Part shown: positions 25,635-34,801 of the stretch, piece after piece
How the letters are laid out: each line of letters starts with the position of its first letter
Numbering within the stretch: position 1 is the stretch's first letter
DNA from: Bacteroidota bacterium
GTDB taxonomy: Bacteria; Bacteroidota; Bacteroidia; Bacteroidales; Bacteroidaceae
DNA: 64,000 bases
Direction: 5' to 3'
NCBI GenBank assembly: GCA_023425865.1
Contig: JAFABV010000080.1
Coordinates: forward strand, 113,485-177,484
Made by a program: the position numbers and the translations under genes
The notes under the pieces: generated by a model
The model's input: the letters and a program-made list of their open reading frames with translations, nothing else
Databases searched by the model: none
What the model was told of the DNA's origin: nothing

Positions 25635-28600
25635 TTATTTCACCACCACTTTCTCGGTCTTGACGCTGCCGTTGGCCATCTTGGTCACTCGGATGTTTAC
25701 GCCACGCTGTGGCTGAGCCAGGCGCATGCCGTTGGTGGAATAATACTCAGTCGAGATAGCATCGCCAGCGTTGATGACGCTGATAGACGTGGGAGTCGCG
25801 ATGGTTGCGGCCTCACCAAAACCACCCATCGTGTTGGCGGCCTTCACGCTGTATACCTTAACCGCAGGGTCTGCCGCATAGCTGGTACCTGTGACGATGG
25901 TGACAAACTGCCCGTCGGCAAACACGGCGTAGCCCGGGGCATCGTCCACGGTCTGCCATGTCAGCGTGTTGTCTTCAGCCAGTGTCAGCGCCGACAGCTT
26001 GACCTGTGCGGTCAGCTCAGCCGGTGCCCAGTCGGGGAACACCTTGTCAAGACTGAAGAGTGCTGCCGAGTCGGCCGACATTGTGGTGTTGAAGGTGTTG
26101 CTCAGGTTGTCTTTGGTGAAAGTCTGCACATTGCTCACGGGGGTTACTCCTGCGCCATTGGCATCTACAGAGCCATACTCCTTGAACTGGTAGGCAGGTA
26201 CATTCATGCCGGCCGTGGTGAAGCGGGTGGCGATGATTTCCGTGGGTTGCAGAATGGTGGTGTTGAGGTAGGTGAGCATAGGTTGGCCACCCCAGGCACG
26301 ACCCAGTGAGAACGCGCTGGCGTTGTTCTCAATGACGCAACTCTCAAAAACATAGCCATACTTCACGCCGCTGCCAGGGTAGGGGGCCGCAATGACGTCC
26401 TCGCCCGTCTTGCCCGTGGCCGTACGGCTCTCGTTGACTAAGCGCACACGGTTGAAGTATACATCGCCGCTACCGCAGAGGTAGTCTACCGTGCCATGTA
26501 TCTCGCCATCCTCGAAATAATACTGTCCGTCAGCGTTGCTGTAGTAGGTGTCCTGATACGACAGCATTTTCACGTTCTTGCAGATGGTACGGTTGCCCTT
26601 GTCTTGCAGCACCACGGCTCGTCCTGCCGACCCGCTGGCATAGTAGTCGAGGGCGTTCTGCAGGGTGAGGTCCTGGAAATAGGTGTTCTGGCCGGTAACG
26701 AGGAATGTGGCTGTGGTGCCGATACCCTCATTGGCCACCTTGGGGGCATTGACCACGATGGTGGCATCACGGTCTTCGCCAATGATAGAGATGTTGTTGC
26801 CAGAAATGGGGGTGAGCACCGTCTCACCAAGGTCGTAACGGCCTTTGGGCAAGAAGATGTAAGTGCGGCTGTCGCCGGCGTTGGCATTGGCCACCTCAAT
26901 GGTGCTCAACAGGTTGTCGGCGTCGCCGGCTTTCACCACATAGTAGCCTGCGTCGTTGCGGGCGATGGGCTGGTCTTGCACGTTGACGATGGTGAGGGCA
27001 TGGAGGTAGGGGGCGCCATTGAAGACCATCGTGAGCGTGTCGGCAGGCCCCTCGTAGTAGTAAGACGACAGTTCGCCATCGGTGCTGGCCGGGGTAGCGA
27101 TGGTGGTGAGTGTGGTGCCCTTGCTGTTGACTACGGTGATGGTGCCAGTGTTGCCATAGCGACAAAGCTGACTCACGATATAGGCATTACCGCCGACAAG
27201 CAGACGGAGGGAGTCACCATTGGCAAACTGCCAGCCGTGTGTGCCATCGTGGAACTTGCCGCTGCCCTTGAGGTCGAAGGCCTCGTGGTCTTCATCATAG
27301 AAGTACTGGTCGGTGAGACGGAAGACATAACGCTTGGTGGTGCTCTGTGTCTCTACCTCTGTGGCCAAGCCGTAGAGTGACTTGTTGGCGGTGATGACAT
27401 CGTCGGTGGTAAACTTACGATTGCCTGTGCCCGCGGGTGCGGCAAACCACCCTCGGAAAGCCTTGCCTGCCGACACGGTGGCGTCGTCGGCGGCATACTT
27501 GAAAGCCGCGATGCTGGCGTCTTTCTCCACCTGCTGCGTGCCGATGATGGTCGTGCCGTCGGTGTTGTAGTAGGTCAGGGTGAAGTCGGGTTTCAACACG
27601 AAGTTGGCCACATAGTTCACCGTTTCGCCATTGGCAGCCACGGGTATGGTGGCGGTAGTGCCATTGGCGGTAGTGGTGTAGACCACTGTTCCCACCTCAC
27701 CGTTGTCGGCCACTAAGTTGGTCAGTGGGTTGGTGTCGGAGATGATGGGCTGCGTTTTAGAAACCTCTATGGTGCCGCTGTAGTTGCCATCGGCATCTTC
27801 GGTAAATACGTCGGCCGCATGATAGGTTGTTCCGTTGACGCTGAGCGTGCCTAAGGCCGGCGTCTTGCTCATGTCTACGTAGCCATAGATGTCAAGCTGG
27901 AAGAGGTAGGCGTTCTGCGCACTGTTGAGGTTGGTGAAGCGCAGCTGACAGTTGGTGCGGTTGACGTCAACATCCACGTCGGTACCTGTGGCTATGGTAG
28001 CCACCGAAGAGCTGAGCACCACCCAGTCGGTATCGCCGTCGCCCTTGGCCTCAAGCTTCCATCCGCGGTTGCTGCCGGTGGCGCCATGCAGGAAATGCAC
28101 CTTAGAGATGCTGGCGAGTTTGGTGGTGGTGACATAGGGGTCGGCACTCTTACTGGCCATCAGGTAGCCACCCGTCCAGTTGGGAAACTTGGCGACATTC
28201 TTGTTGGTGGAACTCACCTGCGTGTTGTAAATGCTGAAGTTGAGAGTCTCATGGCTGTACTTGGTCTGCTGCGTCACCGTCGACTCGGTGGTGGCGGCAG
28301 CGGCGTCGGTCCAGTTGGTGAATGTCGTGGTGTATATGAGTTTCTCAGCATACTTGCTGGCTTGAACCACACGTATAGAATAAAGATAAGAGGTGGCGGT
28401 AGCTCTCACCTCCACATAGCCCTGCGAGGCATCGGCGGTAGAAGCCTTGTAGGCGGTAGTGTTCTCTGTAGCGGCTATTCCGCCTACGGTGTAGTTGTGG
28501 TAGCCGGGGTAGGAGGTCACATAGACCGAGTCTTTGGCCGAGGCCACAGGCACGCGGATGATGGTGCCCGCGTTGAACTGTGCGTCACTGCCCCGACTCT

Positions 28601-30416
28601 GCAGCTTGCCGCTGGTGGCGTCTACGGTGAGCACCACGCCCTCGACATCAGAGTTTACAGTGCCTGTGGTGCCCTGGATGGCAACAGCTCCCGAGGCCAT
28701 GTGCTGGAAATCCCAAGTGGCTACCACGTCGTCTACGACGATGGGCGTGGTATTCTCCTCTGGGGTGGTGGGGTCTACACGCTCCACCACTCTACCTGTG
28801 TAGTAGTCGAGTCCATCTACCTTGTTCACCGTAGGATAATACTCGTCTACGGCACTCACCGCGTCGGCATTGCCGTTGCGCATGATGTCTTCGACCAAGT
28901 GGTTGGCGTAGACCTCAATATTGGTGTAATAGCCTTTGGGGTCAAGGCTGTAGGTGGTAGCGTCGGCGTTGCTGTTGGGGTCGAGTCCGTTGGCCTTTTC
29001 CCACACGTCGGGCATACCGTCGCCATCGGTGTCAAAGTCATTGGCGCGTGCGCCTGTGGGGAAGTTGTTCTCGGTGTACCCGTCGCAGTCGGCCACCACG
29101 TCTATCTGCCCGAGTTTGCCTGTCACCGAGCCCTTGTAGGTCGATGTGCCGTTCTTCACCTCAGTCATATAGCGGTCATCCACGTCGTCGCGGAAGAGCG
29201 ACGCGCCACCGTATGCCAGAATCTTGGTGTATGCGGTCTCGGCGCTGTGGGTGGTCACCTCTCCTGTGGGTGCCGCAGGGGCGTCGAGCTTGATGCTTAC
29301 GCAGGGTATGCCGTCGCTATTGTTCACGTGCTCCACCTCGCGCCCATAATAATATAAGGAGTCGAGGGTGTAGATGGCACCATTGATAGTCTGCACGCCA
29401 GTGTCGTATTTCACTCCGCTCCAGTCGTAGTTGGCACCGTAGCCATTCACATAGTTGCCGTTGATGTAGTAGCGGCTGGTCATGTTGAGGTAAGTGGTCT
29501 CGTCGGCCGATGTGGTACTGTTGGCAATCGACACCGTGGTAACACGGTTCTTGTTGCTGGTCTCGGGTGAAGCCTTGTAATAGTTGTTCACCATATTGAT
29601 ATAGCCACCGCCAGGGCCGCCGTAGCATCCGCCGCTTCCCCAGTCGAAGATCAGGCAGTTGCGGAAGTCCACATTCTCTGCCTGCACGGCATTCTGCCAG
29701 TTGTATTTGCTATATTCGCTGTTCTGGGTATAGCCCGTCCAGTTGTAGCGGGCGCCATTGAAGCGTGGCGAACGGTTGTTGGTGTGCGTGATCATGTTGT
29801 GGTGGAAACTGGCCAGTTTGCCTCCCCAGATGCCGCCGTAGCCGTGAGCGCCCTTGTCGTGGCCCGCGTTGTTGAGGCTTTCGCCCACGGTACACCACTG
29901 CATGGTGAAGTTGTTGTTGTCGTAGAACGATGCCACCTCGTCAATGCTCCATGAGAACGAGCAGTGGTCGAGGATGAGACTGTTGAGGTTGCGGTTCCAG
30001 ATGGCGTCGGCACCGTCGTTGACATCTTTCTCCTGACCGCGTCGTACGCGGATAAAGCGAATGATGTTGTTGGCGCCGGGTTCTACAGTGTAATAGCGTA
30101 GGGTGATGCCGGGGTAGGGGGCCGTCTGACCCAGGATGGTGGTGTTGGCACCGATCTTGAGGTCGGAGTTCAGGGCAATGACGCCACCGACGTCGAACAC
30201 TACGATCTTCTTGCCGGTACCGCTGACCGCTGCACGCAGTGACCCGGTTCCGCTGTCGTTGAGATTGGTCACGTGAACTACATTGCCGCCTCGGCCGCCC
30301 GTTGTGTAACGTCCGTTACCTTCGGCGCCGGGAAAAGCGGGTGCTTGTGCCAGTGCCGTGCTGCCAATGAGCGCACATGCCGCTATGGCCACACTTCTCG
30401 TAATGGTTGATTTCAT
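25635..30416 (-). CDS. secreted pectate lyase (PL1) - pectin methylesterase (CE8) fusion
   Basis: A 1593-residue enzyme with a signal peptide (residues 1-23, ending ALAQA). Residues about 25-440 are a right-handed beta-helix pectate lyase of PL1 type (FPGAEGNGRYTTGGRGG, DHCSFSWSIDE, HTNNRSPRF). A calcium-binding loop region (DFDTDGDGMPDVWEKANGLD, near 458-480) follows, then beta-sandwich modules and InlB-like repeats (about 560-1100). A second catalytic domain at about 1158-1410 has pectinesterase motifs (QDTYYSNADGQYYFEDG, GTVDYLCGSGDVYFN, LGRAWGGQ). The last 80 or so residues (YYSTNGMRLAQPQRGVNI) resemble a type IX secretion sorting tail. It should demethylate and cleave pectin outside the cell or at its surface. 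It heads a pectin locus. Confidence 0.9.
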   Translation of the reverse strand: MKSTITRSVAIAACALIGSTALAQAPAFPGAEGNGRYTTGGRGGNVVHVTNLNDSGTGSLRAAVSGTGKKIVVFDVGGVIALNSDLKIGANTTILGQTAPYPGITLRYYTVEPGANNIIRFIRVRRGQEKDVNDGADAIWNRNLNSLILDHCSFSWSIDEVASFYDNNNFTMQWCTVGESLNNAGHDKGAHGYGGIWGGKLASFHHNMITHTNNRSPRFNGARYNWTGYTQNSEYSKYNWQNAVQAENVDFRNCLIFDWGSGGCYGGPGGGYINMVNNYYKASPETSNKNRVTTVSIANSTTSADETTYLNMTSRYYINGNYVNGYGANYDWSGVKYDTGVQTINGAIYTLDSLYYYGREVEHVNNSDGIPCVSIKLDAPAAPTGEVTTHSAETAYTKILAYGGASLFRDDVDDRYMTEVKNGTSTYKGSVTGKLGQIDVVADCDGYTENNFPTGARANDFDTDGDGMPDVWEKANGLDPNSNADATTYSLDPKGYYTNIEVYANHLVEDIMRNGNADAVSAVDEYYPTVNKVDGLDYYTGRVVERVDPTTPEENTTPIVVDDVVATWDFQHMASGAVAIQGTTGTVNSDVEGVVLTVDATSGKLQSRGSDAQFNAGTIIRVPVASAKDSVYVTSYPGYHNYTVGGIAATENTTAYKASTADASQGYVEVRATATSYLYSIRVVQASKYAEKLIYTTTFTNWTDAAAATTESTVTQQTKYSHETLNFSIYNTQVSSTNKNVAKFPNWTGGYLMASKSADPYVTTTKLASISKVHFLHGATGSNRGWKLEAKGDGDTDWVVLSSSVATIATGTDVDVDVNRTNCQLRFTNLNSAQNAYLFQLDIYGYVDMSKTPALGTLSVNGTTYHAADVFTEDADGNYSGTIEVSKTQPIISDTNPLTNLVADNGEVGTVVYTTTANGTTATIPVAANGETVNYVANFVLKPDFTLTYYNTDGTTIIGTQQVEKDASIAAFKYAADDATVSAGKAFRGWFAAPAGTGNRKFTTDDVITANKSLYGLATEVETQSTTKRYVFRLTDQYFYDEDHEAFDLKGSGKFHDGTHGWQFANGDSLRLLVGGNAYIVSQLCRYGNTGTITVVNSKGTTLTTIATPASTDGELSSYYYEGPADTLTMVFNGAPYLHALTIVNVQDQPIARNDAGYYVVKAGDADNLLSTIEVANANAGDSRTYIFLPKGRYDLGETVLTPISGNNISIIGEDRDATIVVNAPKVANEGIGTTATFLVTGQNTYFQDLTLQNALDYYASGSAGRAVVLQDKGNRTICKNVKMLSYQDTYYSNADGQYYFEDGEIHGTVDYLCGSGDVYFNRVRLVNESRTATGKTGEDVIAAPYPGSGVKYGYVFESCVIENNASAFSLGRAWGGQPMLTYLNTTILQPTEIIATRFTTAGMNVPAYQFKEYGSVDANGAGVTPVSNVQTFTKDNLSNTFNTTMSADSAALFSLDKVFPDWAPAELTAQVKLSALTLAEDNTLTWQTVDDAPGYAVFADGQFVTIVTGTSYAADPAVKVYSVKAANTMGGFGEAATIATPTSISVINAGDAISTEYYSTNGMRLAQPQRGVNIRVTKMANGSVKTEKVVVK

Positions 30417-30450
30417 TTTTGGTTATTTGATTTGTTTAGCTATTCGGAAG

Positions 30451-30481
30451 CAAAGTTAAGCATTAATGCATAACTCTCAAA
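30451..30481 (-). promoter_or_regulatory. promoter of the pectate lyase-methylesterase gene
   Basis: On the minus strand TTTG (complement of 30478-30481), 19 bases, then TAACTTTG (complement of 30451-30458). The leader is about 28 bases. Confidence 0.8.
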
Positions 30482-30527
30482 ATATCAGGGCAACAAAATG
30501 TTGATACATATTCCATATATGAATGGA

Positions 30528-30559
30528 GATACCTTGCCTCTCGCTTGAGACAAGGTATC
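30528..30559 (-). terminator. possible terminator after the small secreted protein gene
   Basis: GATACCTTG (30528-30536) pairs with CAAGGTATC (30551-30559), with an inner CTC/GAG extension. There is no T-run, so it is a moderate candidate. It separates the small gene from the pectate lyase promoter. Confidence 0.5.
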
Positions 30560-30600
30560 GGGGTTATTTGTTAGCTATTAACCGAAAAAACACTTGTTGG

Positions 30601-31263
30601 TTATTTCTGCACCAGCTTCTTGCCGTCGCGGATCACCACACCTTTGTAGTTATCGTTGACACGCTGGCCAGAGAGGTTGTAAGTGGCGCCATGGGCACTC
30701 GTTTGTGTGAGCTGGTTGATGCCTAATGTAGCGCCTGCCGTAAACTCAATGGCGTAGATGTTGATGCCATTCACCGGGAAGGTGATTACGATATCGCCGG
30801 CCTTGACTTCGGCGGCCACATAGGGATAGGCTTTTATAGTAGTTCCGTCTTCGGCTGTTCCTGATGCGGCATTGGCCTCGTCGAAAGTATATTCTACGAG
30901 CTTCGTGTCATTCTGTGTCAGCACGATGGTGCGTGTGTTGTCGCTGTTGCTGCCTGTGCGGGCGGCAATCTTCACTAAGCCATCTGAGGGCACGGTGAGG
31001 GTGAGGAAACGGCTACTGCTCGACTTGCCGCCTGTCTTCAGCCTGCTGATGTAGGTCGAATACGACTCCGGTGTGCCGAAGTTGGCGGTGTTGAGGTCTA
31101 CGCTGGGCTTGCCATCATTGGTGAGTGCCAGCTTCACATCGCCCGACGTCCAGGCTTTGGGCAACTCGGTGTTGGCTTGTGCCACTTCACCAAACGTGAT
31201 GACTTGTGCATTCAAACTGGTGGCCGCAAATGCCACGGCAATCAGGGTAAATAATTTCTTCAT
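30601..31263 (-). CDS. small secreted protein with C-terminal sorting tail, function unknown
   Basis: A 220-residue protein with a clean signal peptide (MKKLFTLIAVAFAATSLNAQ). The middle (about 25-170) looks like a beta-sandwich of the kind often found as a carbohydrate-binding or concealed lectin-like module in this phylum (SRFLTLTVPSDGLVKIAARTG, IVLTQNDTKLVEYTF, GDIVITFPVNGINIYAIEF). The end (YNLSGQRVNDNYKGVVIRDG) is the short Prevotella-type sorting or anchoring tail, like the one on the neighbouring fusion enzyme. It lies between two pectin enzyme genes, so a supporting role in pectin binding is a reasonable guess only. Confidence 0.7.
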   Translation of the reverse strand: MKKLFTLIAVAFAATSLNAQVITFGEVAQANTELPKAWTSGDVKLALTNDGKPSVDLNTANFGTPESYSTYISRLKTGGKSSSSRFLTLTVPSDGLVKIAARTGSNSDNTRTIVLTQNDTKLVEYTFDEANAASGTAEDGTTIKAYPYVAAEVKAGDIVITFPVNGINIYAIEFTAGATLGINQLTQTSAHGATYNLSGQRVNDNYKGVVIRDGKKLVQK

Positions 31264-31392
31264 AAGCTTTTGTTTTATAGATTAAATATAATGGGCGCAG
31301 TTTGTTAGATGTGTCCCGTATGAAACTCTGGTGAGTCATGGGACGCGGAGAGGTTAGTGTCATGCTATGGCATGTGTAACACTTACTAATGA

Positions 31393-31400
31393 CAAAGATA
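31393..31400 (-). promoter_or_regulatory. -7 box upstream of the small secreted protein gene
   Basis: The minus strand reads TATCTTTG, with a leader of about 120 bases to the ATG at 31263. It lies just after the end of the pectinesterase gene. Confidence 0.5.
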
Positions 31401-31472
31401 AAGAAAAAGCCCCCTCCACCTTCTTTTTATTAAGATATTTTATCAATTAAGTGAGGATGGGTAACTTTACGA

Positions 31473-32444
31473 CTATGGCAACCAAGCCGTGTCGTTGGCA
31501 AATACCTTGGATGGTGTGATGTTAGCGGCTTCTTTCTTGGAGAGTTGGCGTGACCAGCTCACACGCTGTTGGGTAGCGGCTCCCGCTCCATGGTTGTTGT
31601 ATTCACAATAGCGGGCAGTCTTCTCGTTGTCGGGGTTGTTCCAGTTATACCATCCCGCGGGATGAATAAAGCCACCCAACTCGCAATTCATGAAGAGGGT
31701 GTAGGCATAGGGTCGCCAAGGGCGACCGAGATAAATTTGGGTTACACCCGCGGCCGCGGTGAGTGTGCAGTGGTTAAAGACGTAGCCATAGGCTTGGTCG
31801 GCAGGGGTGGAGGCTGCCGTGACATAGCTGTTGATTTTGCTGTAGATGTCGCAATGCTCAAACCAAGCTGTGCTGGGCCCAAAGATATAATCAGTCGTAC
31901 CTTCGATGTAGCAGTCTTTGAAGTAGAGGCGTGTGCCAGCCACACCTGTGTACACGGTGTCTTGATTGCCCAAGAAGCGGCAGTTGACAAACACCAGTCG
32001 GTCGCCCTCGGTATGTAGTGCCACGGCTTGCCCTAAGCGTGCGGCATTGTTCTCCACGGTGATATTCTTCAAGGTGATATTGCTGCCTTCAATCTTGAGG
32101 GTGTAGGTGCGGAAGGTGCCCATCGGGCGGTCGGTACCCGGTAGTTTGATATTGGCATGGTCGTCGTAGGTAATGACCGTATGGTCACGATCCTCACCGC
32201 AGATCTCAATATTCGTGAGCCACGACGGGATGACGAGTTTCTCTTTATAGGTGCCCTTCTTCACAAAGATGACCTTATGGTATTCCATAAAGGCACGACA
32301 CACCTCAATGGCGTCGTCGATGTTGCGAAACTCACAGGTGCCGTCGCGAGAGACGAAGAGCGTGTCAGGGTTATCGTATTTGCTGGCAGCCTGTGTAGAT
32401 AATGTGGCCCAAAGGGCAAGTAGTAGAAGCGTTAGTTTTTTCAT
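31473..32444 (-). CDS. secreted pectin methylesterase (CE8)
   Basis: Removes methyl groups from polygalacturonate. The 323-residue chain has a signal peptide (MKKLTLLLLALWATLSTQAA) and a single beta-helix domain with the family motifs GNQDTVY (first catalytic Asp, near 177), GTTDYIFGPSTAWFEHC (second Asp, near 200) and YLGRPWRPY (the conserved Arg/Trp). It has no sorting tail, unlike the fusion enzyme, so it is probably periplasmic. The ATG is 32 bases after the rel stop, with no promoter or terminator in between, so it may be read from the rel transcript. Confidence 0.93.
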   Translation of the reverse strand: MKKLTLLLLALWATLSTQAASKYDNPDTLFVSRDGTCEFRNIDDAIEVCRAFMEYHKVIFVKKGTYKEKLVIPSWLTNIEICGEDRDHTVITYDDHANIKLPGTDRPMGTFRTYTLKIEGSNITLKNITVENNAARLGQAVALHTEGDRLVFVNCRFLGNQDTVYTGVAGTRLYFKDCYIEGTTDYIFGPSTAWFEHCDIYSKINSYVTAASTPADQAYGYVFNHCTLTAAAGVTQIYLGRPWRPYAYTLFMNCELGGFIHPAGWYNWNNPDNEKTARYCEYNNHGAGAATQQRVSWSRQLSKKEAANITPSKVFANDTAWLP

Positions 32445-32476
32445 GAGTTTGTTTTTGTCAGGTCAGCTTATGTCGA

Positions 32477-34765
32477 TTACATGATTTGTTGCACTTCCTG
32501 CATATCTTCTATATTCTTCAAGTGGGCAATGATCTCTTTCACTTCGTCACGGTCGTGAACGCGGATCTCGATTGTGCCTTCGAAGATACCTTGGTCAGCA
32601 ATGAAACTCACCCGATGGATGTTGGCATTGAGCTGGTTGGAGATAATCTCCGCTACGTCGTGTAGCATTCCCTTGCGGTCGATGCCTCGTGTCTTGATGG
32701 TCGCGTCGAAATAGAGTAGCTTGTGCATATCCCATTTGGCGTCGAGGATACGCGGACCGAAGCTGCTTTTGAGTCGGCTGGCCACAGGGCACGACCGCTT
32801 GTGTATCTCAATGCGGTTCTTGCCATCAATGTATCCTAAGATGTCGTCGCCCGGTATAGGGTGGCAGCAGTTAGGGAAGATGTACATGCCAATAGAGTTT
32901 TCGGTGATGATGCATGGACGTTTCTTGTCAAAGTCCTTGCCCACGACGAGCAGTTCCTTGCTGGCAGTCGTTGCGTCTCCCTCTTTTTTCTCTTTCTTGC
33001 CCTTGCCAAGGAAGGGTACATACTTTCTCCATCCACTGTTCGAGGCACTGTGGCTGTTGCGTCCCATGATCTCGTCGAGGTCTTTGTCGCCCAAGATGAT
33101 GATATGTTCGCCCAACGATTGGAAGAACTTATCGTGGTTGTCTATCTCGTGGAAGGAACAAAGCGTATCCAAAAGCGATGTCGTGAGTTCGAGTTCGTTC
33201 TTTTGCAGCCAGGCGTTGAGAATCTCTTCTCCCTTCTTTTGCATTTCGCGGTTCTCGCGCCTAAGTATAGCCTGTATTTTGCTTTTGGCCTTTGCCGTCG
33301 AAACAAAGTTGATCCACGATGGCTCCACATGCTGCGAATTGGAAGTGAGCACTTCTACTTGGTCGCCGCCTTGCAGTTTATGGCTCAAAGGCACCAACTT
33401 GTGGTTGACCTTGGCCCCTATACAGTGACTGCCAAGGAAGGTATGTATCTGGAAAGCAAAGTCGAGGACGGTGCATCCCGCGGGCATCGTCTTCACCTCA
33501 CCCTTGGGGGTAAAGACAAATATCTCTGAGGCAAAGAGGTTGAGCTTGATGGAGTCGAGGAAGTCCATGGCATCAGGCTGCGGGTCATCGAGTATCTCCT
33601 TGATGGTGCCTAACCAGTTGTTGAGTTCATTATCGTTCTCTTCGGTCTCAGCCTCACCTTCTTTATATATCCAGTGCGCGGCAAAGCCTTGCTCCGCGAT
33701 TTCGTCCATGTGTTCGGAGCGTATCTGCACCTCTATCCACTGACCGCTGCGCGACATCAGCGTGGCGTGCAGTGCCTGGTAGCCGTTGGCCTTGGGATGG
33801 TTTACCCAGTCGCGCAAGCGGTCGGGGTGACTCTTGTAAATCTGGTTGAGGGCCACATAAATCTGGAAACACTCGTTGATCTCATTTTGCGACCCGGTGG
33901 GCGTAAAGATGATGCGCACGGCAAGGATGTCGTAGATCTCGTCGAAGGTGACGTGCTTGTTCTGCATCTTGCTCCATATGGAGTAGGGACTTTTTACGCG
34001 TGCCTTGATGTGGTATTTCAGCCCCATCTTGTCGAGCGCGCCCTTGATAGGTGTCGTAAAGTCGGAGAAGAGCTTGTTGCGTTGTTCCTCTGTAAACGAA
34101 AGCTTCTTGACGATATCGGCATACTCCTCTGGATGCTCGTACCGGAAGCTGAGGTCTTCGAGCTCGGTCTTGATTTTGTTCAGGCCCAAGCGATTGGCCA
34201 ATGGCGCGTAGATGTATAGCGTTTCGCCGGCTATCTTATACTGTTTGTTGGCGGGCTGCGAGTCCAAGGTGCGCATATTGTGCAGACGGTCGCAGATCTT
34301 GATGAGGATGACCCTGATGTCGTCGCTCATGGTGAGCAGCAGCTTCTTGAAGTTCTCTGCCTGGGCAGAGGCATGGTCGCCGAAGATGCCGCCGCTGATC
34401 TTGGTCAGTCCGTTGACAATCTGGGCAATCTTGTCACCGAAGATATTCTCAATGTCTTCGGTGGTATAGTCGGTGTCTTCCACAACATCGTGGAGCAGGG
34501 CCGAACAGATACTTGTAGACCCAAGCCCCATTTCCTCGCAGGCAATCTGTGCCACAGCGATGGGATGGAGTATATAGGGTTCGCCCGACAGTCGCCTGAC
34601 GCCCTTGTGGGCTTGCTTTGCAAAGTTGAAGGCCTTGGTGATAATATCCACCTTCTTGCGGTGTCGGGACTTCAGATAAGTGTCCAGCAGATGGTTGAAT
34701 GCATCTGTGATGAGTTTCTCGTCAGCGACCTCGCGCTCTTTGTTTTTCAGCTCTTGTTCGTCCAT
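32477..34765 (-). CDS. rel: bifunctional (p)ppGpp synthetase/hydrolase, RelA/SpoT family
   Basis: Makes and degrades the stringent-response alarmone. The 762-residue protein has an N-terminal HD hydrolase domain (QAHKG, HPIAVAQI, and LHDVVEDTD with His92-Asp93), the synthetase domain (RVKSPYSIWSKM...ILAVRIIF), a TGS domain (VFTPKGEVKTMPAGCTVLDFAF) and a C-terminal ACT domain (DATIKTRGIDRKGMLHDVA). Because the HD residues are present it should be bifunctional like SpoT/Rel. It follows the lytic transglycosylase gene by 36 bases in the parA-parB-DUF5683-mltD-rel order. Confidence 0.95.
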   Translation of the reverse strand: MDEQELKNKEREVADEKLITDAFNHLLDTYLKSRHRKKVDIITKAFNFAKQAHKGVRRLSGEPYILHPIAVAQIACEEMGLGSTSICSALLHDVVEDTDYTTEDIENIFGDKIAQIVNGLTKISGGIFGDHASAQAENFKKLLLTMSDDIRVILIKICDRLHNMRTLDSQPANKQYKIAGETLYIYAPLANRLGLNKIKTELEDLSFRYEHPEEYADIVKKLSFTEEQRNKLFSDFTTPIKGALDKMGLKYHIKARVKSPYSIWSKMQNKHVTFDEIYDILAVRIIFTPTGSQNEINECFQIYVALNQIYKSHPDRLRDWVNHPKANGYQALHATLMSRSGQWIEVQIRSEHMDEIAEQGFAAHWIYKEGEAETEENDNELNNWLGTIKEILDDPQPDAMDFLDSIKLNLFASEIFVFTPKGEVKTMPAGCTVLDFAFQIHTFLGSHCIGAKVNHKLVPLSHKLQGGDQVEVLTSNSQHVEPSWINFVSTAKAKSKIQAILRRENREMQKKGEEILNAWLQKNELELTTSLLDTLCSFHEIDNHDKFFQSLGEHIIILGDKDLDEIMGRNSHSASNSGWRKYVPFLGKGKKEKKEGDATTASKELLVVGKDFDKKRPCIITENSIGMYIFPNCCHPIPGDDILGYIDGKNRIEIHKRSCPVASRLKSSFGPRILDAKWDMHKLLYFDATIKTRGIDRKGMLHDVAEIISNQLNANIHRVSFIADQGIFEGTIEIRVHDRDEVKEIIAHLKNIEDMQEVQQIM

Positions 34766-34801
34766 AGTCCTTCAATAATCATTCGATGTCCGGCTCTACC
34801 T

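Noticed and set aside
28086..29357. 423-codon plus-strand frame inside the pectate lyase fusion
   Set aside because: It lies opposite a well-supported enzyme and has low-complexity Val/Gly-rich content. A shadow frame.
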